From the NCBI RefSeq assembly GCF_030654605.1, contig NZ_JAURXB010000241.1:1-57361 (forward strand): 57,361 nt of DNA, read 5' to 3'. Both the position numbers and the translations under genes were made by a program. The notes under the pieces were generated by a model, which ran no database searches, had not been told where the DNA came from, and saw only the letters and a list, made by a program, of their open reading frames with translations. The stretch is from Bradyrhizobium sp. (lineage in GTDB: Bacteria; Pseudomonadota; Alphaproteobacteria; Rhizobiales; Xanthobacteraceae). Of this stretch, positions 51,271 through 57,361 are shown piece after piece (the first letter of the stretch is position 1; the number at the start of each line of letters is the position of its first letter).

Positions 51271-51531
51271 TTAAGTAGTGAGGGCGATCATTTCCTTTCT
51301 GGCCGCTTCCACGCGAGCGTCGAGATACTTGGCCAAATCAACGAGGTGGACGCCCTTGGCGCTTTTCTGGCTGGTTTCAATGCGGACGAGTGGAATTGCT
51401 ATTTCGCCTGCCGATATCTTCTGTACCAGCTTCGTAGCATTGAGATGGGAGAAATAGTCCCGGCACACGTCCTCAATCGGAATGATTGCCTTACCACCGT
51501 ACTGCGCCATCAAGAGGAAAGCAGTATTCAT
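51271..51531 (-). CDS. PrtN-like small regulator
   Basis: An 86-residue protein resembling PrtN, the pyocin activator of Pseudomonas. The N-terminus MNTAFLLMAQYGGKAIIPIE and the segment KLVQKISAGEIAIPLVR, followed by ESQKSAKGVHLVDLAKYLD-type sequence (here TSQKSAKGVHLVDLAKYLD), follow the family pattern. PrtN homologues occur near prophages and islands and may act as transcription factors. The ATG 51531 is chosen over an upstream extension. It is alone within AT-richer sequence and faces left, toward the dusA fragment. Confidence 0.75.
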   Translation of the reverse strand: MNTAFLLMAQYGGKAIIPIEDVCRDYFSHLNATKLVQKISAGEIAIPLVRIETSQKSAKGVHLVDLAKYLDARVEAARKEMIALTT

Positions 51532-51758
51532 TGCGAAAATTCCACACGCCCACGCCAGGATCAAACCTCCAGAACCACTTTTGTGGAAGAGGGCTTATAC
51601 GCACGGGCGGGATTAGGCGGCCGTGGCGTAGAATGTGCGGATTGGTGAGGCGCATATTGCTACGTCAAAGACACGCCTACAAATAACCACTTAGCATTCG
51701 GAGCGACACGTCTGGGCCCTCCGAGAAGACGTCCGGCCGAGTAGCCGGCCCGTGAAAG

Positions 51759-53240
51759 TCATGCGACGCCGATCCCCAGTGCCTCGTCCATCATGGCGAG
51801 GGCCTTGTGTGGGTCTTCTCCTGTGCGGGTCCACAGCACGGCCTTGGTGCCGTCGGCGCGGGATGCCAATTCGGCGATACGGTGGGCAATGCGATCGACG
51901 ATGTCGCGCGAGGCCGTGATGTATCCAAACGGGAAGGGGTAGCCGGATGCCGATTCCGGCGCGTGGATGAGCGCCATCGCCCATGACCCAGGCTTGACGA
52001 TAATCTCCAATGCATCTGGTAGGTCAGTCGCAGCAACTGCAAGGCACCTGTCGAAACTGGCGGAGAGTTTGCTTGTCGGACCATACAGCTTAGACCAGAA
52101 CTTCTGATCACTGCCACCGTCCTGCGTTCTTGCGAGCAAGACGGTGCCATCATCCGGGGCATTAGCGGTCGAGAGGGCGCTTGCAAGGTTTGCAAACGGA
52201 ACGCTTCGGCCCCAGCTCGCGCTCCGCGGCGGCAGCCAGAAGACGGGTGCTCTAGTTGCCGTCGAGGCCCCGCCTACACTTTGCGTCCAGTCAAGTAGTG
52301 CCGACCGGACGGCTGCCGTGGAGGTAGTTCCCGCGAGCCGGAGTCCAGGAGCGGCAAAACCTTGTAAAGGGCGCTGCTCCGGCTTCTCGAACAAAGCAGC
52401 CCAGTGGTGTTGCTCCCGCGACGATCGCATTCCGTCGCGCCTGAAAAGCCCATTGTCCAGTTCGGCGAGCAGCTCGAACGCCCTGTCATGATCCTGTGGC
52501 GCAGCGAACGCATTCAAGCGCGTGCTCAGCTCGGCAATAAGAGAATTCCGCGATCCGGACCGTCCCCTCTGCGAAAGTTCCGAAAAATCGGGTTCAATCG
52601 CCGGCGGGTCGCCTGCGCGCCACCGGACCGGGATCTGAAATACCGACGGAAACGTGCCAACCACCTGAATATCTTCGATGGAATGCAGCCGCGTATCTTC
52701 GTCGAGCCAGCGTCGGCCTTGTCCCGATCGCCACTCCTGAAAATGCAACTCGAATGCATCCCTAGCCGCGGCGATTGCGGAGGCCGCCTTTTCTCGATCG
52801 GGTAGCTTGAGCTCTTCGACAATGCGGGCTTCACGAGCATTAAGATTGGTTTCGTCGACGGGGGCGAAGGCGGCTAGGTCCAAGGATATCGTCGTGGTGA
52901 TGTCTTCAACTTCAAAGAGTTCAAGCGTATCAGTCAGGGGCGACAGCGCTTCGTGTCCCCGTTGTGATAGGACGAGCTGTCCGTTGCGTTCCGTCACGAG
53001 GCCGGTGCTCAGAACATCTTCCAACAAGACCTTTGATTCCGCGGGCTCCAAGTCGAAAAACCCCGCCATTTCCTCCAATCGAATGCCCTGGACGAGATGA
53101 ACAAGACGCGTCGCAAATTCGGTTGCGACCGGCACCGGCGTGCGCTTCATGACCATTGCAGCAACCCGGAATTTTTGCGCGCGTACGACGAATGAGACGG
53201 TGTCGATTTCGATGCCATCGTGGCGGAGATCTGACGCCAT
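51759..53240 (-). CDS. Unknown 493-residue protein with N-terminal winged-helix-like domain
   Basis: I do not recognise this protein. Residues ~30-105 look like a winged helix (RLVHLVQGIRLEEMAGFFD, then LLEDVLSTGLVTERNGQLVLSQRGHEAL). The middle (~110-300) is mostly charged helices. The C-terminal ~200 residues have beta/alpha character with APVFWLPPRSASWGRSVPF and a final helix. I see no HxKxxxxD phospholipase-D motif, Walker motif or metal-binding cluster. It begins three bases after the stop of the helicase gene, with GGGAG upstream, so the two are one operon and the product probably works with the kinase-helicase protein, perhaps as its effector or DNA-binding partner. Confidence 0.8.
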   Translation of the reverse strand: MASDLRHDGIEIDTVSFVVRAQKFRVAAMVMKRTPVPVATEFATRLVHLVQGIRLEEMAGFFDLEPAESKVLLEDVLSTGLVTERNGQLVLSQRGHEALSPLTDTLELFEVEDITTTISLDLAAFAPVDETNLNAREARIVEELKLPDREKAASAIAAARDAFELHFQEWRSGQGRRWLDEDTRLHSIEDIQVVGTFPSVFQIPVRWRAGDPPAIEPDFSELSQRGRSGSRNSLIAELSTRLNAFAAPQDHDRAFELLAELDNGLFRRDGMRSSREQHHWAALFEKPEQRPLQGFAAPGLRLAGTTSTAAVRSALLDWTQSVGGASTATRAPVFWLPPRSASWGRSVPFANLASALSTANAPDDGTVLLARTQDGGSDQKFWSKLYGPTSKLSASFDRCLAVAATDLPDALEIIVKPGSWAMALIHAPESASGYPFPFGYITASRDIVDRIAHRIAELASRADGTKAVLWTRTGEDPHKALAMMDEALGIGVA

Positions 53241-53243
53241 GGT

Positions 53244-56200
53244 CTATCGCTCCCCGCGATTATCGCTGACGACGCGCCCTTGCGCGCGAAGCGTATTGAG
53301 AACGAGCGAAAGCGGGCTGGCCTGTCCTCCGAACATCTGCGCCGAGCCGACGAGCACCAGTCTTTCCATGGCACGTGAGAGCGCCACATTGATGCGGTTA
53401 GCCGTCCGCACAAAGCCCATATTGTACTCGGGATTGCTCCGGACGAGCGAAACGATGATGACCCTGTTTTCCTTTCCCTGATACGCATCGACCGTATCGA
53501 TCTTGACCAGCGAGCGAAACTCTTCCGGTAAGCCGGAGCTTACGAACAATTCGTCGATGAGGTCCGCTTGCGGTCCGTACATGCAGATGACGCCGATGAG
53601 TGGCTCGTCATTCTTGAGGTCGGCCTTCGCAGCTGTCAGGAACGCTTCCGACGCTGCGATCGAACGGAGCAGGGAAATTACCGCGCTTGCCTCACTCCTG
53701 TTGACATAGCTGGTACCTACCGCGCTTTCGCGACGGCCCGAACGGGAGGGTCCGGTATCAATCCAGACGATCTCGTCATCCAGCGGTTTTGGAAGCAGGC
53801 CATAGTAAGATGGTGGCGCGCCGCGCTCGGTGCTCAGCTCTTGCCCCGGATAGAATACGTCGGAGACAAGGCGCCCGATCTTTGGCGCCATCCTGTATTG
53901 CTTCTTCAGGCTGCGGGCGACAGCCCGGCCGTACTCCGAATGGAACGCCCGCTCGAAATCGCTTCGCTGGAGGTCCTTGCGGGAGGCGATGCCCAGCCGG
54001 GGGCCGATCGCGCTTAGAAGTTCATGATCAAAGAGCGGTGGAAGCTGGCGATGATCGCCTACAAGAAGAATCCGTCGGGCGGATTGCATCCCGACGGCAA
54101 GTTCGCTCGGCGTGCAACGTGCGGCTTCATCAATGATCACCAGGTCGAATGCGTTGCGTTCGAGCTGGATGCCAGGCCGTCCGATGCCCACGCATGTGCC
54201 GCAGATGAGGTTCCGGCTCCGGGCCAACAATTCCTCCAGGCTCCGACCGCGAATGCCGAGAACCGAACTCCACTCATTGCCGAGCTGGAGAAGCCGCAAG
54301 AGCCGTCGGCGCGCATCGACGTCGTAGACGGAATGACGCGACGCGAGATCCTCACGCATCTCGCCCAACGCGTCCCGTGGGTTGCCCTCGCCGTCAATGT
54401 CACGCTCCCTGAGGGCCGTGTGCCAAACATCCATGAGAGAAGCGAGACGATCCCTCGCCGCGGTGACGACATCGGCGTCAATACCAGTCGCAATGTCCGA
54501 TTCGCAGAGTTCAATGTGGCGGGCGAGCGATCCGAACACGGCTTCGATCTCAAGCGCCTCGGCCACGTAGTGGCGGTCGAGGCCGAGCCGTCCCGAGGCC
54601 GCCGACACCCGCTCCTTAATGCCGGCACGGAAGAGCTCGCGATAGCGATCCTGAATGGCGCGCGCGTGATATTTGCGAAGCGCGGGGGATATTTTAGCGT
54701 GCTGGCCAACGCGCAAAGGATCGATGGCGCCGCCGAGCCGTTCTGAGACCTGGAGAATTCGCTCGGCTGCGGTGTTTACAGCTTCGTGAGATTGCGAAAG
54801 GACGAGAACGTTGCGCAAATGGGCGCGCGTGAGAGCGTAGTGCACGAGGGAAGCGATAAACAGAGTCTTTCCGGTGCCGGGCGGTCCTTGTAGCAGCCCG
54901 ACCGGGCCGAACTTCCAAAGATGTTTGAAAGCTTCGGACTGATCGGCGTTGAGTTTGTAGCAGGAGATGTCGTCATCACTCACGTCCGATCCGGTATTTT
55001 GCGGGGGTGTGGCGTTCTGCGGATCGAAGTAGCCAACAAGGTTCCGAATCTGGGACCGGCCTTCAAGGATTCTAGCAACAGCCCGCGATCGCCGCTGGAA
55101 GCTGGTGAAGTCGTCCGAAGTCTGAAGCTTCAGGAATGCGCCGGCGCGCAAGCCCCGGAAGTTGCGGACGTTGCGAACGACCAGCGCAGTGCCCCGCGAG
55201 CGGACTGAATCGAGATCGCCGAGCTTGCGCCCATTCCAGGTGACGCCGACCGGCTGCCCGTCGGTAATTTCAAGTTCGGAAAAGATGTCAGTCGCCACCG
55301 AAAGAAAGAGCGTGCGCTCTTCGGAATCGAATTTTGGATCCTCGGCGAGCTGCACATCGGGGGTGATTTCATCCTCAACTGTGATGGTTTCCTGCCAAAA
55401 CCGTGCCACCGGAAAATGCTGAACCCGCGGTTGCTTCTCTGTGGCGGGGGCCGCGGGTTGTTGCTGTTGATCCGCGCTGGGCGCAGCCTGTGCCGCGTCC
55501 GATTTGAGTATTGCCGCCAGTTCGTCGAAGCCCGAAAAGCGCGCCCGTTGCGCGCGCTGAACGGAAACGCTGCCTTTGAATGAAAACGTACGCCACCGTT
55601 GCGCCCAAGAGGCGCCGTTCAGATCGGAACCTTGGGCAACCGCGTACCGGGGCTTCAAATCCTTGTCGTCAAGGTCAATCGTGACGCGCTGATCGAAGCC
55701 GAATATGTCTATCGAGCTCTTTCCCTTTGACTTGACCAGATGGAAGAGCCCATTGTCGGACAATAATTGTCCCTCAAAGGACGTGCGGGGAGTTTCAATC
55801 GTGAGGTTGAGCACGGGCGCGGGCGGCTGCGCCTTTTGCGGTGCGAGGGCGTCCTTGAGAATCTTTAGGGTCAACCACGGCGCGGCGCCTTCGCCGCTTT
55901 TCGCAACGCCAAGCAATAGGGCCGCCTTAGTTTCGGCGTCCGGGCAACGATCAGCAAGCTCCAGGGAGATTTGGCCAACCGCATACCGGTCGCGGACGCG
56001 TAGGTCCGTGTCTTCAGGCGGACAATACGCGGGCGTTTTCTTGCCGCCTTCGTCCGACGAGAAATCGACTGTATCGACGAGGACCGGGCGCGGCCGCCCT
56101 TCACGCGTTCGAACCATGATGTTAGCGGGCGAGAGGTCACCGTGCGTTTGGCCCAGCTCATGAAGCTCCTCGATCGCGGTGACGAGGTCGATCACGAATA

Positions 56201-57359
56201 AGCGAAGGTCCAGGGGCGACCAGTCGGTGGTATCGCATGTTTCGAGCGCGATTCCATCGATCCACTCCTGGACCAAGAGCAATCCATCCGTGCACAGGCA
56301 CGCCAGTTCGATGTTCGGAAGCCACTCAGAGGCAACCAGGCGAAGCGCGTGGGCTTTGCCAAAGAATTCGATCAGGCGAACGGCTGCCTTGCGTCTGTCG
56401 CCAAGCGATCGTTCCGGCCAACTCTTGACGAAGAGATCGGCGTCGTTCTTGCGCGCCCGGTATATCCGGTACGGTTTCTGCGTGATCCACTCGATGGGGG
56501 CGTAATCTGAAATCGGATCGAGGTCATGCCGGTATCGTTCGAGCTGCCTTTCGGGCGATAGTTTTTCTGTCTTGCGGACCAGCTCGGCAAAAGCGTCGGC
56601 TGCTTCGACGCCATCCTGAAACCGCTTGCGTGCATCAAGCTGCAGACATTTATCGAACCATGGGGCGAACGCCGGCGGCACGTCGTTCTCGTCTGCCAGA
56701 CTATCCGGCGGCCAAACCGGCACTTTGTCCACGGATTGAAGACGTTTGCCGGTGAGAAGGCCCCAGACGAGGGCGGCCGCCAGGAACACGTCCTGCTGGA
56801 ACGCCGTTCCGCGCACGCTGCCGCTGACGTCTTCAGGCACTCGTTGACCGCCGGCCATGAGTTTCGAGCGGGTCTCGCCGATCGACTTTCGTTCCGGGAA
56901 ATGCGCGGCGCCGAATCCGGACAGCACGACCTTGCTGCGCCGGTCGTCGATCCACACGGAATGGCGGTCAAGGTCGCGATGCGCGACGCGTACCCGGTGA
57001 AGGCTTGCGACGCGATCGAGAAACAGCTTTGCCAGCTCGATCCGCCGCTCGATCGCTAGATCGTCGATAACGCCCGAGAAGCGGGTCAGTCGTTCGAGGT
57101 CGGGAAGGCGGTCAAAGATTTCCGAGTATCGGAGCGTGAACTCCGAATCGTAGCGAACCGACTGCAGAAGGTAATTCTGATAAAAGGCTGGGTCCTGGAC
57201 CCGGATGTGGCCCAAGACCGCGCGCTCCCGTTCGGCAACGGGCCGCCGTTCTTCCTCGACAAGGAATTCGGACTCCGCACTGAAGTCCCATAGCCGGAGT
57301 AGCCCGGTGTAGTTGGGATCGGCCGGCTGGTGGCACGCATACTCGACATAGAGAGGGTG
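53244..57359 (-). CDS. Large kinase-SF1 helicase protein, N-terminus beyond window (partial)
   Basis: At least 1,371 residues are visible; the frame is open to the right edge, so the real start lies outside. Numbering here starts at the edge. A first kinase-like domain has HRDLDRHSV near 127 and, for DFG, SGFG, so catalytic Asn and Asp are altered. A second has HGDLSPANIM near 406 and VDTVDF, so its key residues are kept. After a linker (~610-640, Gln/Ala/Pro-rich) comes an SF1 helicase: Walker A GPPGTGKT near 825, DEAA near 1077, GDHRQLPPL, and DAYQGKENRVIIVSLVRS near 1291, then NVALSRA near 1322. This is a COG1112-type (AAA_11/AAA_12) helicase. Architecture is like Mokosh MkoA or NERD-kinase-helicase proteins; a NERD domain could lie outside. 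It is followed three bases later by the 493-residue gene. Confidence 0.85.
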   Translation of the reverse strand, partial: HPLYVEYACHQPADPNYTGLLRLWDFSAESEFLVEEERRPVAERERAVLGHIRVQDPAFYQNYLLQSVRYDSEFTLRYSEIFDRLPDLERLTRFSGVIDDLAIERRIELAKLFLDRVASLHRVRVAHRDLDRHSVWIDDRRSKVVLSGFGAAHFPERKSIGETRSKLMAGGQRVPEDVSGSVRGTAFQQDVFLAAALVWGLLTGKRLQSVDKVPVWPPDSLADENDVPPAFAPWFDKCLQLDARKRFQDGVEAADAFAELVRKTEKLSPERQLERYRHDLDPISDYAPIEWITQKPYRIYRARKNDADLFVKSWPERSLGDRRKAAVRLIEFFGKAHALRLVASEWLPNIELACLCTDGLLLVQEWIDGIALETCDTTDWSPLDLRLFVIDLVTAIEELHELGQTHGDLSPANIMVRTREGRPRPVLVDTVDFSSDEGGKKTPAYCPPEDTDLRVRDRYAVGQISLELADRCPDAETKAALLLGVAKSGEGAAPWLTLKILKDALAPQKAQPPAPVLNLTIETPRTSFEGQLLSDNGLFHLVKSKGKSSIDIFGFDQRVTIDLDDKDLKPRYAVAQGSDLNGASWAQRWRTFSFKGSVSVQRAQRARFSGFDELAAILKSDAAQAAPSADQQQQPAAPATEKQPRVQHFPVARFWQETITVEDEITPDVQLAEDPKFDSEERTLFLSVATDIFSELEITDGQPVGVTWNGRKLGDLDSVRSRGTALVVRNVRNFRGLRAGAFLKLQTSDDFTSFQRRSRAVARILEGRSQIRNLVGYFDPQNATPPQNTGSDVSDDDISCYKLNADQSEAFKHLWKFGPVGLLQGPPGTGKTLFIASLVHYALTRAHLRNVLVLSQSHEAVNTAAERILQVSERLGGAIDPLRVGQHAKISPALRKYHARAIQDRYRELFRAGIKERVSAASGRLGLDRHYVAEALEIEAVFGSLARHIELCESDIATGIDADVVTAARDRLASLMDVWHTALRERDIDGEGNPRDALGEMREDLASRHSVYDVDARRRLLRLLQLGNEWSSVLGIRGRSLEELLARSRNLICGTCVGIGRPGIQLERNAFDLVIIDEAARCTPSELAVGMQSARRILLVGDHRQLPPLFDHELLSAIGPRLGIASRKDLQRSDFERAFHSEYGRAVARSLKKQYRMAPKIGRLVSDVFYPGQELSTERGAPPSYYGLLPKPLDDEIVWIDTGPSRSGRRESAVGTSYVNRSEASAVISLLRSIAASEAFLTAAKADLKNDEPLIGVICMYGPQADLIDELFVSSGLPEEFRSLVKIDTVDAYQGKENRVIIVSLVRSNPEYNMGFVRTANRINVALSRAMERLVLVGSAQMFGGQASPLSLVLNTLRAQGRVVSDNRGER

Positions 57360-57361
57360 TT

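Noticed and set aside
1..57361. CRISPR arrays, rRNA genes and insertion-sequence transposases
   Set aside because: I looked for regularly spaced repeats, rRNA signatures and transposase motifs and saw none. The repeats found are single palindromes or dispersed elements.

Overview
The window is high-GC DNA whose gene content and dispersed repeats suggest an alphaproteobacterium of the Bradyrhizobium/Rhodopseudomonas group. That assignment is an inference: no rRNA, tRNA or other marker gene is present. The left ~50 kb is a catabolic and transport region rich in solute uptake systems. The right ~7 kb looks like the start of an integrated mobile element carrying a candidate defence system.

Region by region. 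(1) 35-2984: a tctCBA-type tripartite tricarboxylate transporter. (2) 2990-8554: a small unknown protein, a long Baeyer-Villiger monooxygenase fused to an alpha/beta-hydrolase, a Gly/Tyr-repeat secreted protein, a GNAT acetyltransferase, a DUF1236 protein and a VanZ-like protein. (3) 8632-11155: a two-subunit thiamine-diphosphate decarboxylase of the sulfopyruvate/phosphonopyruvate type, divergent from a D-2-hydroxyacid dehydrogenase. (4) 11299-17846: fdhD divergent from a three-subunit molybdopterin oxidoreductase resembling PadBCD, followed by a PaaX-family regulator; together they suggest phenylacetyl-CoA-type chemistry. (5) 18503-23929: an acetolactate-synthase-like enzyme, a class A flavin monooxygenase, an internally deleted Bug receptor, a GntR regulator and a DHDPS-family aldolase. 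(6) 24046-35778: two complete Liv-type ABC importers with an AraC regulator between them. The last ATPase of the second importer runs in frame, without a stop codon, into an aldehyde dehydrogenase. (7) 36184-40323: an HlyD adaptor, an ATPase and two FtsX-type permeases. (8) 40564-43834: a TRAP transporter with a hairpin and repeat elements between receptor and permease genes. (9) 43958-50323: a PuuR-like regulator, an omega-aminotransferase, a D-amino acid dehydrogenase, an acetylpolyamine-amidohydrolase-like deacetylase and two oxidoreductases, read as an acetylpolyamine/amine catabolic cluster.

At 50565 a 5' fragment of dusA appears (MNILDHRFSVAPMMDWTD, then unrelated residues). The 5' end of dusA is a known integration site for prophages and genomic islands. 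To its right lie a gene-poor, AT-richer stretch, a PrtN-like small protein and a two-gene operon on the minus strand. That operon encodes a very large protein with two kinase-like domains and an SF1 helicase, running off the right edge, and a 493-residue winged-helix-like protein of unknown function. This operon is the best candidate here for a poorly described system. It resembles the general architecture of kinase-helicase defence proteins (Mokosh MkoA, or NERD-kinase-helicase and PglW-like proteins) but cannot be assigned from sequence reading alone.

The gene neighbourhoods suggest co-regulation. An identical 11-bp sequence ending in TTGTATCC occurs in both the fdhD/molybdoenzyme and the GntR/aldolase divergent promoters, which may link those two loci to the GntR protein.
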